Shown here piece by piece: positions 17,594 to 28,900 of a DNA stretch of 64,000 nt. A model generated the notes under the pieces. That model made no database searches, was not told where the DNA came from, and worked only from the letters and a program-made list of their open reading frames with translations. The stretch's first letter is position 1. Each line of letters opens with the position of its first letter. Made by a program: the position numbers and the translations under genes. The DNA is from Litchfieldella rifensis (lineage in GTDB: Bacteria > Pseudomonadota > Gammaproteobacteria > Pseudomonadales > Halomonadaceae), in assembly GCF_042646605.1 (NCBI RefSeq), contig NZ_JBHRUG010000027.1, positions 186,001-250,000 of the forward strand. Direction: 5' to 3'.

Positions 17594-20033
17594 TCTGCAG
17601 CAGTCGCTGGCGTAGCGCCGGATCGAACAAGGTGCTGGCCTGACGCGCGGCGCGTTCCAGGGACTGGCCGTAGTGCAGACATTGCTGTTCCTGCCATAGC
17701 CAGCCTTCGCTCTGCAGCGACTCGACCAGGCCGTCGAACAGCCGCACGTCGAAGAATTCCGGCGCCTCGAGCCCCGAGAGCAGTGCCAGGCGTTCGGCAA
17801 GCTGGCGACTCTGCTCGATGAGGGCTTCACGGCTCAGGGTGCCGCTGGGCCGGCGCAAAAGGGTCGTGAGCAGCAGGAAACCGCGCTCCAACGTCGGCTG
17901 TATCAGCCGGCCAAGCAACTGCAGGCACTCGTTGGCCTCTAGCTGACCGCGGGGGCGTTGCCAGGCATCTCTCCAGGATTCCAGAAGCCCCTCGTCGGCA
18001 AGCGTCTCGAGCATCGCGTGCAAGGCAGCCTCGAGCGATGCCGACGGCGCGAGAAACAGTTCCCGACACAGGATCGGCCAGCTCGGCGCGACCAGGTCGT
18101 GGAGTTCCGCCAGCCGCAGACGAGCATTGTAGTGAAAGGCAAAGGCCGTGAGTCCCGCCAGCGCGAACAGGTGCAAGACGTTGTTGCGGTACCAGCTCAG
18201 CAGGCTGGCCTGTGCCGCATCGGCCAGCACCAGTTCGCCGAGGGCCTGATCGCGACGCTCGATGAAGCCGAGGTCGGCCGCGCGGGCGATCCAGTCCTCG
18301 GGCTCCCCCTCGGGCAGGCTGACATGGGGCGCGCCTGGCAGGCGGCGCTGCAGCGTGACCAGCAGGCGCAACTGGCGGGCGAGCAACCTGGCCTCGATGG
18401 CCCGATGCGGCGTGGCCAGCAATACCAGCGCTACCAGGTTGACGGCATTGAGCGCTGCGGCGGCGTTGATGCGCTGCGCCAGTTCGGTACCCAGGCGTGG
18501 CACGGCCCGGGTCAGCCAGGGGGGGCGGGATAGGGCGCGTTGGGACCGCCACTGTGGGGTATGGCGATCGAGAAAGGCATCCAGGTGCAGCGGCTCGCCG
18601 ATGTTCACTGCCACCCGCCCGAAGGGTTGGCGTAGTTGGCCGAGCACGCGGAGCACGCTGAGTGGCGACTCCTTGCGCTTGCGGAGGCCCTTGAGCTCCT
18701 TGAGGTAGCTGCCGCTTTCCAGCACTTTCTCGTAGCCGATATAGAGGGGAACGAAGACCAGCCCCCGGCCGCTGCCGCTGGTGCCGGGCAGCGAGGTGCG
18801 GGCATGGGAGCGTAGGCTCATGGCCAGCATGCCCGGGCGTGGCGCAAGCATACGGCCGCTGCGCGAACGGCCGCCCTCGATAAAGTATTCCAGCGGATGG
18901 CCGCGCGACAGCAGGCGGTGCAGGTATTCATTGAACACCGCGCCATACAGGCGATTGTCCTTGAAGCTACGGCGCATGAAGAAGGCCCCGCCTCGGCGCA
19001 GCAGGCCGCCGATCAGGGGCATGTCGAGATTGCGTCCGGCGGCCACATGTGGCGGCATCAGGCCTTCGCGGTAGAGCACATAGGATAACAGCAGATAGTC
19101 GATATGGCTGCGATGGCAGGGCACGTATACCAAGGTATGCGCCCCGGCCAATGCCTTGACCTGGGCCAGCCCCTGGACCTCGACCCCGTCGTAGAGGCGG
19201 TTCCACAGGTGTTCGAGTAGCCGGTCCATGAAGCGCAGCACCGGGTAGGACATATCGGAGGCGATTTCGCGGCCATAGCGCCAGGCGCGTTTCTCGATCC
19301 TTGCCTCCGAGCGGCCCTGGGCGCTGGCGACTTCGGCAATCGCCTGCTTTACGGTGGGGCTGGTTACCACCCCATCGATCAACGTGCGGCGGTGGGAGAG
19401 ATCGGGTCCCAGCACCCGGGTGCGCAGGCGTCGGAAGTGGACTCGCAGCAGCCGCGCCACCTTGCGGTTGGTGATTGCGCTGGGGCGCGTGTCGAGCAGT
19501 TCGCTGAGACGCAGCGGGGCACCGAAATGCAACTCGACATTCTTACCGTTGACGATCACCGCCAGGGCGCGGCGCAAACGGCCGGTGAATGGCCAGCTAT
19601 CGGCGGCGAGCAGTTTCCACAAGCCGAACCGCTTGCCCGGTGCGCGCCCCCAGAACACGCTGATCGGTACCAGTTGTATCTGGTCTTCGGGATGGGCGGC
19701 AAGGTGGTCGATGAGCGGAGTGAAAGGCGGTGTGGGTGACGAGCGGCGGCCGAAACGGCGCTTGGCGGCAGGCAGTGCCAGGCAGGCGCGCAGCGGCCGC
19801 TGGCCGACATCGAGCCGGCTACGAGGCGAGGGCAGGCCATGACGGTCGCAGAGGTTTTCCAGCAACAGGACATCGGACAGCGCGGGGTGCGCCAGGACAT
19901 AGAGCGTCGGTAGGTGGCGGTCGATGGCGAGTTGCTCGGGCTCGGGTTCGATCAGGCGCAGCTCGACCCAGGCAGCGAGCAAGCGACGCAAAGGCGTGTG
20001 CAACAGGTTCGTGAGAAAGGAACGCCAGGCCAT
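17577..20033 (-). CDS. plsB: Glycerol-3-phosphate 1-O-acyltransferase PlsB
   Basis: PlsB is an inner-membrane-associated enzyme that acylates sn-glycerol-3-phosphate, the first step of phospholipid synthesis, using acyl-ACP or acyl-CoA. The 818-residue protein matches E. coli PlsB (807). The four acyltransferase motifs are visible: HRSHID at H307-D312, GAFFMRRSFK, FIEGGRSRSGR and FVPLYIGYEKV. The C-terminal third is the helical region usual for PlsB. It stands between the convergent rsmJ (17-nt overlap) and the divergent phospholipase-D-family gene, so two phospholipid genes share an upstream region of about 125 nt. Confidence 0.96.
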   Translation of the reverse strand: MAWRSFLTNLLHTPLRRLLAAWVELRLIEPEPEQLAIDRHLPTLYVLAHPALSDVLLLENLCDRHGLPSPRSRLDVGQRPLRACLALPAAKRRFGRRSSPTPPFTPLIDHLAAHPEDQIQLVPISVFWGRAPGKRFGLWKLLAADSWPFTGRLRRALAVIVNGKNVELHFGAPLRLSELLDTRPSAITNRKVARLLRVHFRRLRTRVLGPDLSHRRTLIDGVVTSPTVKQAIAEVASAQGRSEARIEKRAWRYGREIASDMSYPVLRFMDRLLEHLWNRLYDGVEVQGLAQVKALAGAHTLVYVPCHRSHIDYLLLSYVLYREGLMPPHVAAGRNLDMPLIGGLLRRGGAFFMRRSFKDNRLYGAVFNEYLHRLLSRGHPLEYFIEGGRSRSGRMLAPRPGMLAMSLRSHARTSLPGTSGSGRGLVFVPLYIGYEKVLESGSYLKELKGLRKRKESPLSVLRVLGQLRQPFGRVAVNIGEPLHLDAFLDRHTPQWRSQRALSRPPWLTRAVPRLGTELAQRINAAAALNAVNLVALVLLATPHRAIEARLLARQLRLLVTLQRRLPGAPHVSLPEGEPEDWIARAADLGFIERRDQALGELVLADAAQASLLSWYRNNVLHLFALAGLTAFAFHYNARLRLAELHDLVAPSWPILCRELFLAPSASLEAALHAMLETLADEGLLESWRDAWQRPRGQLEANECLQLLGRLIQPTLERGFLLLTTLLRRPSGTLSREALIEQSRQLAERLALLSGLEAPEFFDVRLFDGLVESLQSEGWLWQEQQCLHYGQSLERAARQASTLFDPALRQRLLQITEAR

Positions 20034-20159
20034 TCCGTTGCCTTGTGTCTAAGGGTGGCCGCCAGTATAGCGGTAAGGCTGCCCTTGCCGCAGGGGGCAA
20101 TCTTTCTCCAGGGGCGCAAACGTGCGTCAATGACGGTCCAGGGAATGCAGGAGATCGAC

Positions 20160-21281
20160 ATGCGCGGCATGTGGAGAGAGGGCAACCGCTTCACCTTGTT
20201 GCCGGAGGCCAAGCGCTTTATCCCGGAGATGTTCACGGCCATCGAACAGGCCCGCTCCTCGATTCTGGTCGAGCTGTACCTGATGGAATCCGGGCGCCTG
20301 ACAGCGGGCGTGATCGATGCCCTCGGTCGCGCTGCCGAACGTGGTGCGACGGTGATGCTGATGCTCGATGGCTATGGGGCCATGGGGCTGACCGAAGAGG
20401 ATCGCACACGCCTGAGCGAACGCGGCGTGGCACTGCGCTTCTTCAACCCATTGGGATTCCACTCGTTGGCCAGGAACCTGACCCGTGACCATCGCAAGCT
20501 GGTGGTGGTGGACGGCCGAGTGGCCTTTACCGGTGGGTTCGGCGCCGTGGACCAGTTCCTGGATGCCTGGTACGAGGTGGCAGTGCGTATCGAGGGGCCG
20601 GTGGTCACCGACTGGGTGCGGTTGTTCTCGCGGCTGTGGGATTCTCCCCTGACCCGCGGTAGCGGCGAGGCCGGCCTGGTGCGCCATCTGGCACTGGATA
20701 TCGTTGAGCACTCCGATTACCACGGCATGCGCGGGCGAGTGGTATGGGGGCAGGGCTATCGCTATCAAGCGATCCGCCATTCGCTGCAGCGGCAGATCTC
20801 TACTGCCACGCGCCGTATCTGGATCTGCACGCCCTATTTCGTGCCGACTTTCAGCCTGCGCCTGCGCCTGGCTCGAGCGGCGAAGCGGGGCGTCGATGTA
20901 CGGCTGCTGCTACCCGGCGATGCCCACGATCACCCGGTCGTGCGTTATGCCGGCCAGCGCTTCTATGGCCGGTTGTTGCGTGCCGGGGTGCGTATCTTCG
21001 AGTTCCAGCCGACCTTCATCCATGCCAAGTTCTCGTTGGCCGACGATTGGTGCACTCTGGGATCGTGCAATTTCGATCACTGGAGCCTGCAGTGGAACCT
21101 GGAAGCCAACCAGGAAGTCCATGATGGCCGCTTTGCCAGTGAAGTGGCTGCGTTATTTGAACGCAATTTCGCGGCTAGCCATGAGATCGACCCGGCCCGC
21201 TGGGCCAAACGGCCCCGCTGGCAGCGGCTGCGCGAATGGCTGTTCGGCACACTGGACGCTTGGCTGACAAGGCTGCGGTAA
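20160..21281 (+). CDS. Cardiolipin synthase-like phospholipase D family protein
   Basis: The protein has two HKD (phospholipase D) motifs, TRDHRKLVVVDGRVAFTGGFG with H111/K113 and FIHAKFSLADDWCTLGSCNFD with H288. It is thus probably a ClsB-type cardiolipin synthase or other phosphatidyltransferase at the inner membrane. With the chosen start it has 373 residues and no N-terminal transmembrane helices, unlike ClsA. ATG 20160 has AGGAG six bases upstream; in-frame ATGs at 20145 and 20130 are alternatives, and the frame is open to 19914 across the plsB start. Neighbour plsB supports a role in phospholipid synthesis. Exact substrates cannot be told from sequence. Confidence 0.82.
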   Translation: MRGMWREGNRFTLLPEAKRFIPEMFTAIEQARSSILVELYLMESGRLTAGVIDALGRAAERGATVMLMLDGYGAMGLTEEDRTRLSERGVALRFFNPLGFHSLARNLTRDHRKLVVVDGRVAFTGGFGAVDQFLDAWYEVAVRIEGPVVTDWVRLFSRLWDSPLTRGSGEAGLVRHLALDIVEHSDYHGMRGRVVWGQGYRYQAIRHSLQRQISTATRRIWICTPYFVPTFSLRLRLARAAKRGVDVRLLLPGDAHDHPVVRYAGQRFYGRLLRAGVRIFEFQPTFIHAKFSLADDWCTLGSCNFDHWSLQWNLEANQEVHDGRFASEVAALFERNFAASHEIDPARWAKRPRWQRLREWLFGTLDAWLTRLR

Positions 21282-21318
21282 TGGTCAAGAAGGCACGAAG
21301 TGCCGCGAAGCAGCGATC

Positions 21319-21966
21319 TTACGTCTTTCGCCTCTTGCCGCGCCCCGCGGGTTTCTTCTTGCGAGGGGTGGGCTTGGGCTTTTCCGGCGGTACCCGGTAG
21401 TGGAGGTAGAGGTCCAGCACCAGTTCGGGCAACTGTTGCACCAGGTCTTCCAGGCGCATCGGGTCATTGGCCAGATCGGCCATGTCGGGCTCGTCGTCGA
21501 ACAGCCCCGATAGCGCCATGAACGGCAGTAGCAGGGTGGCGGCGGCTTCCTCGTCGCCTTCGAACCAGGCCGCTTCGTCGAGAAACACGGCCTCCATGAA
21601 GCCGGCGCACCAGTCGCCGATCGGCGTCTCGGCCGGGGCGATGTCGCCCAGTTCCAGCTCGAAGGGCAGTTCCGGCAGCAGGCCTTCGTCGAGGGCAGTG
21701 ATGGCATTGTCCCTGAGGGCCTCGAATAGCGCGAGGATCTCGCGGCGCTGGGCATCGTCGGCAAATTCCGGCTCGCCGTGAAACAGCTCGGTGATCCAGG
21801 TCGCCGGATCGATTTCCCTGGGGGCCACTGCCAGGGCCACCAGGAAGCCATGGGCGCCGATCAGATCCAAGGCCTCGGCATCGACCCGCTCCGACTCGAG
21901 GAAGTCGTCGAGGCGATCCAGGGCATCGTCATCGAGCAGCGGCTGGGGCACGGGTGTCTCGGGCAT
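21319..21966 (-). CDS. UPF0149 (YecA/YgfB) family protein
   Basis: A 215-residue acidic, all-helical protein of the UPF0149 family (YecA/YgfB), whose molecular role is mostly unknown; one pseudomonad YgfB has been linked to ampD expression. Family features seen are ALDLIGAHGFLVALAVAPREIDP near residue 30, DWCAGFMEAV near 115 and the helix FMALSGLFDDEPDMADL. The tail is a lysine/arginine-rich segment (KPTPRKKKPAGRGKRRKT) without the SEC-C zinc motif that some YecA proteins carry. MPETPVPQP at 21966 is the likely start, with GAGAG upstream; 22038 is an open but unsupported alternative. It converges with the phospholipase D-type gene across a small GGCAC/GTGCC hairpin (21291-21304). Confidence 0.8.
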   Translation of the reverse strand: MPETPVPQPLLDDDALDRLDDFLESERVDAEALDLIGAHGFLVALAVAPREIDPATWITELFHGEPEFADDAQRREILALFEALRDNAITALDEGLLPELPFELELGDIAPAETPIGDWCAGFMEAVFLDEAAWFEGDEEAAATLLLPFMALSGLFDDEPDMADLANDPMRLEDLVQQLPELVLDLYLHYRVPPEKPKPTPRKKKPAGRGKRRKT

Positions 21967-22059
21967 CGGAACTCTCGCAGTCGGTGATGGGCGGTAAACG
22001 TGCCGAAGGTACGCAGCGCCACTGGACGCTGCCGACATGGCGGGTCATTCTAGCATCCC

Positions 22060-22620
22060 ATGACGACATCAGCGCTCCCCATCCCCACCGCGGCTGACCT
22101 CGAGGCCCTCGATGAGAGGGCGCTACGCGCTTGCCTGGAGGCCCAGGTCGAAGCGGCCTGGCAGCGATGTCGCGAGGTGCATCCCCAATTGCCGAGGCCG
22201 CGAGTATGGCTCGACCTGCGCGGCAAGAGTGCCGGGCAGGCGCACTTCGGGCGTGGCGGCCTGCGTTTCAATCCGGTGCTTTATTGCGAAAATCGCCATC
22301 CGTTCCTGCGCGAGGTGGTGCCTCACGAGATGGCGCACTGGCTGATCCAGCATCTCGAGGGAGGACCACGCATGCGTCCGCATGGCCGTGAGTGGCAAAC
22401 GGTGATGCGCCGCCTGTTCGGGCTCGAACCCCGGGTTACCCATCGCTTCGATGTGAGGCATTCAAGCCCCGCTCCTTACTGCTATCGTTGTAGTTGTGAC
22501 GAGCATCATTTTACCGCTCGTCGCCATGCGCTGGCTCGCCGCGGGACGCGCTACCAATGTCGACAATGTGCCCAGACTTTGGTCTATGTGGGCCGCCAGG
22601 AGGCGAAAAATTTATCATAA
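22060..22620 (+). CDS. sprT: SprT-family zinc metalloprotease-like protein
   Basis: A 186-residue protein with the SprT-like domain. The zincin motif VPHEMAHW gives HExxH at H89-H93, and a C-terminal zinc ribbon has the pairs CYRC (near 148) and CRQC (near 173). Human SPRTN, a distant relative, digests DNA-protein crosslinks; the bacterial SprT role is not established, so function is by family only. The ATG at 22060 follows the divergent UPF0149 start by about 90 nt. Downstream, just after the stop, begins the inverted repeat of the acs upstream region. Confidence 0.85.
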   Translation: MTTSALPIPTAADLEALDERALRACLEAQVEAAWQRCREVHPQLPRPRVWLDLRGKSAGQAHFGRGGLRFNPVLYCENRHPFLREVVPHEMAHWLIQHLEGGPRMRPHGREWQTVMRRLFGLEPRVTHRFDVRHSSPAPYCYRCSCDEHHFTARRHALARRGTRYQCRQCAQTLVYVGRQEAKNLS

Positions 22621-22659
22621 GACATTGATATTAAATGGTAAAATGTTAATACCAATGTC
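22621..22659. promoter_or_regulatory. 39-bp inverted repeat upstream of acs, candidate CrbR operator
   Basis: GACATTGATATTAA (22621-22634) and TTAATACCAATGTC (22646-22659) are inverted copies with one mismatch in 14, around an 11-bp AT-rich centre. It starts one base after the sprT stop and lies 124 bp upstream of acs. No T-run follows, so it looks more like a protein-binding site than a terminator. A TTGATA (22625) and TTAATA (22646) at 15 bp could also form a weak promoter. Confidence 0.5.
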
Positions 22660-22741
22660 TAAAAGGCGTCACGGTTCCCCCAGTATATGCTGGACATGCT
22701 TCCCGGGTCGGCTCACTAACAACAACGTGGGGGTCGGCAAC

Positions 22742-22782
22742 ATGAACTTTCTCGGATCACTATCCTGGATAGGGGTAATTCC

Positions 22783-22786
<4 letters not shown>
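22742..22786 (+). CDS. Possible 14-codon upstream ORF overlapping the acs start
   Basis: ATG 22742 opens a 14-residue frame (MNFLGSLSWIGVIP) whose TGA (22784-22786) overlaps the acs ATG (22783) as ATGA. A GTGGGGGT stretch lies about 8 nt before it. It could be a translated leader coupled to acs or a chance frame; there is no family to compare with. Confidence 0.3.
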
Positions 22787-24732
<1,946 letters not shown>

Positions 24733-24744
24733 GGTGGTACCGAT

Positions 24745-24862
24745 GGGGATACGTTTCACTTGGAGCTTCAGCGGCTTGGTGAAGGCCCTGATCGGCTTAC
24801 ACAGAGCACGCCAGCCATGCGTATCCCCTGTCCTTTTCGCCGACCCTTGTGGTCGGCTTTTT
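24745..24862 (+). terminator. Structured acs 3' region ending in a rho-independent terminator
   Basis: GCCGACC (24839-24845) and GGTCGGC (24851-24857) form a 7-bp stem with loop CTTGT followed by five T (24858-24862), a standard terminator 107 nt after the acs stop. Inside the interval a 9-bp inverted repeat, GGGGATACG (24745-24753) and CGTATCCCC (24820-24828), encloses 66 nt. Nothing protein-coding is convincing in the 282-nt acs-crbR gap. Confidence 0.75.
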
Positions 24863-25014
24863 CATATTTCGTCCAAGCGTTGTCGACAGTTGCGTCATGT
24901 GCTTGGGAATCTTGTACGCCATGGGGTAACATGCCGATGAGTAACGGCGAACCAGACCTGCGCCGAGGCAGCCAGCAATCCTGTTCGCTGCATGATGGAA
25001 CCGGAGGAGACCCA

Positions 25015-25680
25015 ATGGCCTTTGCCCAGAAATTCATCGTTGCCGATGACCATCCGCTGTTCCGCGCCGCTCTGACGCAAGCGCTGCGCCAACTGGCTCC
25101 TCAGGCCGAGATCGTCGAATCCGACACCATGGAAGCAACCACCGAGGTGGTGACTCGTCATCCGGACGCAGACTTGATCCTGCTCGACTTGCATATGCCT
25201 GGTGCGCACGGTTTTTCCGGTCTGATTCAGTTGCGTGGCCAGACACCGGATATTCCGGTAGCGGTGGTTTCGGGCAGCGATGAGCCGCATGTGGTACGCC
25301 GGGCCATCGACTATGGTGCTTCCGGCTTCATTCCCAAGTCGTCGTCACTATCGCTGATCGCCGAGGCGGTGGGGGAAATTCTCGATGGTGAAGTGTGGTT
25401 GCCGCCCGAGCTGGCAGCGGCCATGGGTGAAGCCGACGAGGACGAGACACGCTTCGCCGAGGCGATTGCTTCCCTGACCCCGCAGCAGTTCCGGGTGCTC
25501 AACATGCTCACCGAGGGGCTCCTCAACAAGCAGATCGCCTACGAGTTGAGCGTCTCCGAGGCGACCATCAAGGCCCATGTCACCGCCATCTTGCGCAAAC
25601 TCGGCGTGCATTCGCGGACCCAGGCGGTGATCGCCGCCCAGAAGCTCGAGGTCGAACCGCCCAAAGTGGAAGAATCCTAA
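25015..25680 (+). CDS. crbR: LuxR/NarL-type response regulator, CrbR (ErdR) homologue
   Basis: A 221-residue two-component regulator. The receiver domain (1-125) starts KFIVADDHPLF, with phosphoacceptor D58 in LILLDLHMPG. The C-terminal LuxR-type helix-turn-helix (about 155-210) reads LTPQQFRVLNMLTEGLLNKQIAYELSVSEATIKAHV. Homologues called CrbR (Vibrio) or ErdR (Pseudomonas) activate acs and acetate or alcohol metabolism with a partner hybrid kinase. The name rests on position between acs and crbS plus domain type. ATG 25015 has GGAGGAGA ahead; the longer frame to 24760 runs through the acs terminator and is not credible. It converges with crbS across the heptamer-repeat region. Confidence 0.88.
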   Translation: MAFAQKFIVADDHPLFRAALTQALRQLAPQAEIVESDTMEATTEVVTRHPDADLILLDLHMPGAHGFSGLIQLRGQTPDIPVAVVSGSDEPHVVRRAIDYGASGFIPKSSSLSLIAEAVGEILDGEVWLPPELAAAMGEADEDETRFAEAIASLTPQQFRVLNMLTEGLLNKQIAYELSVSEATIKAHVTAILRKLGVHSRTQAVIAAQKLEVEPPKVEES

Positions 25681-25696
25681 ACCTAGTTAGAAGCTT

Positions 25697-25731
25697 GAAG
25701 AGCGCCGCTTCGCGGCTGGAAGCTTGAAGAA
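25697..25731. repeat. 35-nt dispersed module, copy 1 (crbR/crbS gap)
   Basis: A 35-nt sequence beginning GAAGAGCGCCGCTTCGCGGC occurs identically here and at 36814-36848. It contains the hairpin GCCGC-TTC-GCGGC and ends GGAAGCTTGAAGAA. It starts 16 nt after the crbR stop. Its reverse complement resembles the right end of the array (25889-25912, CTTCCAG then a GCGC-GAA-GCGC hairpin), so the heptamer array is bounded by imperfect inverted arms. Confidence 0.85.
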
Positions 25732-25759
25732 ACCCCCCGTGGAGGCTCACTGGGGGGTT
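25731..25759. terminator. Bidirectional terminator between crbR and crbS
   Basis: AACCCCCCGTG pairs with CAC-T-GGGGGGTT: 11 bp with one bulged T and a 6-nt loop. On the minus strand it is followed by TCTTC after the closing TT, which suits the end of crbS transcription. On the plus strand GCTGTTT follows. Confidence 0.65.
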
Positions 25760-25790
25760 GCTGTTTCTGGTGGGCACCCCACCATCCTGA

Positions 25791-25895
25791 CTTCCAGCTT
25801 CCAGCTTCCAGCTTCCAGCTTCCAGCTTCCAGCTTCCAGCTTCCAGCTTCCAGCTTCCAGCTTCCAGCTTCCAGCTTCCAGCTTCCAGCTTCCAG
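25791..25895. repeat. Heptanucleotide tandem repeat, 15 perfect copies of CTTCCAG
   Basis: Fifteen uninterrupted copies of the 7-mer CTTCCAG run from 25791 to 25895 (105 bp), ending 15 bp before the crbS stop codon (25911-25913). Every copy is identical, which suggests recent slippage or expansion. It is non-coding: the frames through it only give a seven-residue periodic peptide because 7 is not a multiple of 3. Confidence 0.95.
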
Positions 25896-25910
25896 CTCGC
25901 GCGAAGCGCG

Positions 25911-28900
25911 CTAGCCTTCCTGTCGCATCGCGCGGCTGGCCTGCAGGGTGCGCGTCAATAGCGCGCGCAGGGCGGCGGGTCGCACCGGCTTGAGCAACAA
26001 CTGGTAGCCGCTGCGCTTGATCTCCTCGGCGACTTCTTCGGTGCGATCGGCAGTGATGACGATCCCGGGTACGGCGCCCTCGCTACGTTCGGCCAAGGCC
26101 TCCAGTGCCATCAGACCGGTGACCTCGTTGTCGAGGTGGTAGTCGGCGAGGATGGCATCGGGATCACTGTCGAGGTGGCGCAGGACCGATTTGGCCCCCC
26201 CAATGGAGGTGGCGGTGAATACCTCGCAGCCCCACCCGGAGAGCATCGCCTTCATGCCCTCGAGGATCAGCGTCTCGTTGTCGATGCAAATGATCCGGGC
26301 GCCCGCCAGCTTGTTACCGGCCCGCCTCGGTGGGGCGTCCTCGGCCGCCTGTTCGCGTGCTTCCGGTGTCACCATCGGTACACTGACCGAAAACATTGTC
26401 CCAACGCCTTCCCAGGAACGGACCCGAATCGGGTGATCGAGCACGCGGCTCATGCGGTCGGCGATGGACAATCCCAGGCCCAGCCCCTTTTCGCTTTCCT
26501 TGTGTCGCGAGGCCTGATCGAGACGGCGGAATTCCTGGAAGATCTCGCTGAGCTTGGACTCGTGAATCCCCGGGCCGCTGTCCCAGACCTCAATCGACAG
26601 CCGCTGGCCGTGCCGGCGGCAGCCGAGCAGCACCTGACCCTGTTGGGTGTAGCGGATGGCGTTGGACAGGAAGTTCTGCACGATGCGTCTGAGCATCTGG
26701 GCATCGCTGTCGACCCAGCAGCGGGTCGCTACCACCACCAGATCGAGGCCACGATCCTCGGCCATGACCTCGAACTCGGCCCGCAACGGGCGGAAAATCT
26801 CGGACAGGGCGAAGTGGCTGCGGCGGGGCGTCAAGGCACCGGCGTCCAGCTTGGAAATGTCCAGCAGCGTGCCGAGCAACTCCTCGGCGGCCTGCAGCGA
26901 ATTGTCGATATGGCCGATGGTACGCCTCATGTCCGTGGCGTCCATGTCCTGGGACAGCGCCGAGGTGAACAGCCTTGCGGCATTGAGCGGTTGCAGCAGG
27001 TCATGGCTGGCGGCGGCCAGGAAGCGTGTCTTGGAGGCATTGGCATCTTCCGCGACCTGCTTGGCCTGGCGCAGCGCCTGCTCGGCCTCGGCCCGCACGC
27101 GGTTCTCCTGACGCAGGGCGGCGTTGGCTTCCGACAGCGCCTGGGTACGTTCGCGCACCCGCTCCTCGAGGTTTTCGTTAGTCTCCTTGAGGGCGATTTC
27201 CGCCAGGCGCCGCTCGGTGATGTCCTGATAGAGGGCAAAGAAGCCGAGGATCGCACCGCTGTCGCCGAAGTGAGGCGTATAGGTGACCAGCATGTAGCGG
27301 GTGCCCCCCTCGCCATCGTCCAACGAGATCTCGAAGCTGACGCGCTCGCCATCCAGGGCACGTTTCATCCATGGTGCCCGCTCACGAGCGATGGCCGTCG
27401 GCATCACACTCTCCACGCGCTCGCCGATGACCGCGTTGCGATCGACACCGAAGGCCTGCTCGTAGGCGCGGTTGGTGAAGAGGTAGCGACACTCCTTGTC
27501 GAAATAGGCGATCAATGCGGGGACGTTGTCGGTGTAGATGCGGATATTGTTTTCCGAGCGGATCAGCGCTTCCTCGATGCGCTTCTGCTGGGTGATGTCC
27601 TGGTAGGTATAGACGAAGCCGCCGCCGGGCATCGGGTTGCCCTGGACCTCGAGCACACTGCCGTCCTGGCGGTAGCGCACGTAGCGATGGGGCTGTCCCT
27701 GGCGGATGTTGTCGATCAGCAGGTCGACATGCTCCTCGGGGTCGCCGGGGCCGTATTCGCCGTTGTGGGCGTTATAGCGGAAGATCTTGTCGATCGGCGC
27801 GCCGACACGGATCAGGTGGTCGGGGAAGCGGAACAGCTCCAGATAACGCTGGTTCCATACCACCAGCCGCAGGTTCTGATCGACCACGCTGATGCCCTGG
27901 TTGATGTTCTCGATGGTGGCCTGCAGCAGGGCACGGTTGAACTCCAGCACCTGCGAGGCCTCGTCGACGATCGAGATCACGTCCGAGATACCGATGCCGC
28001 GGCCTTGCAGGGCTGAGTTGACGACAATGCGCGCCGAGGAGGCACCGAGCACCGATGCCAGGAAGCGTTCGGTGAACTGGATGACGTCGATGGAGGCGCG
28101 AGCAGTATCCTCCAGCGACTTGCCGGTGCGCCTGGCATAGTCGTCGAAGGCGCGGCTCACCTGACTGGCGCCCAGGAAGCGTTCGCACAATACCTTAAGA
28201 TCGCCCACCGTGGTGGCGCCGGTCCAGGGCCGGTTGACCGAGGTCTGGCGGGTCTCGACGCTGTCGACGAACAGCGAGGCCTGGATGCGCTCGACCACCC
28301 GCTGGGGGGTCATCTGCGAGACGAAGATATAGCAGAACAGATTGAGCCCCAGTGACAGCATCACCCCATGGGTGAAGCCATCGCCGATATTGAGGCCGAA
28401 CAACTGGTTGGGTGACAGCCAGGCGATGCCAAGGGGGCCACCATCCAACCAGTTGCCGGGCAGCATGCCCGCATTGATCAGTGCCGGCAACAGCAAGGTA
28501 TAGGCCCAGATTGCGAAGCCGATATTCATGCCGACGATGACCCCCAGGCGGTTGCCACGCTTCCAGTACAGACCGCCCAGCAGGGCGGGAGCGAACTGGG
28601 CAGCGGCGGCAAACGACAGCATGCCGGTGGAGGCCAGGGTGCTGTATTCGGCGATCAGTTGGTAGAAGCCGTAGGCCAGGGCCAGGATCACCACGATGGT
28701 CACGCGGCGAGCGCGCAGCACCAGGCGTCCGTAGTCGCGGGGCTTGGCGTCGAACCAGCGCAGGCGGAACAGCAGCGGGATGACGATCTCGTTGGAGATC
28801 ATGATCGACACCGCCACCGCAGCGACGATGACCATGCCGGTGGCTGCCGAGAACCCGCCGATGAAGGTCAGCAGGGTCAGCAACTCGTTGTCGGCGGCCA

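Noticed and set aside
19914..20159. Longer N-terminus for the phospholipase D family protein
   Set aside because: It would overlap the plsB start on the other strand and adds sequence without similarity; the start at 20160 has an AGGAG site.
25791..25895. CRISPR-like array
   Set aside because: The units are contiguous 7-mers without spacers, and no cas genes are near.
25724..25993. Plus-strand frame encoding a periodic ASSFQLP peptide
   Set aside because: It is only the heptamer array read in frame (21-nt period gives 7 residues), has no ribosome-binding site and overlaps the end of crbS.
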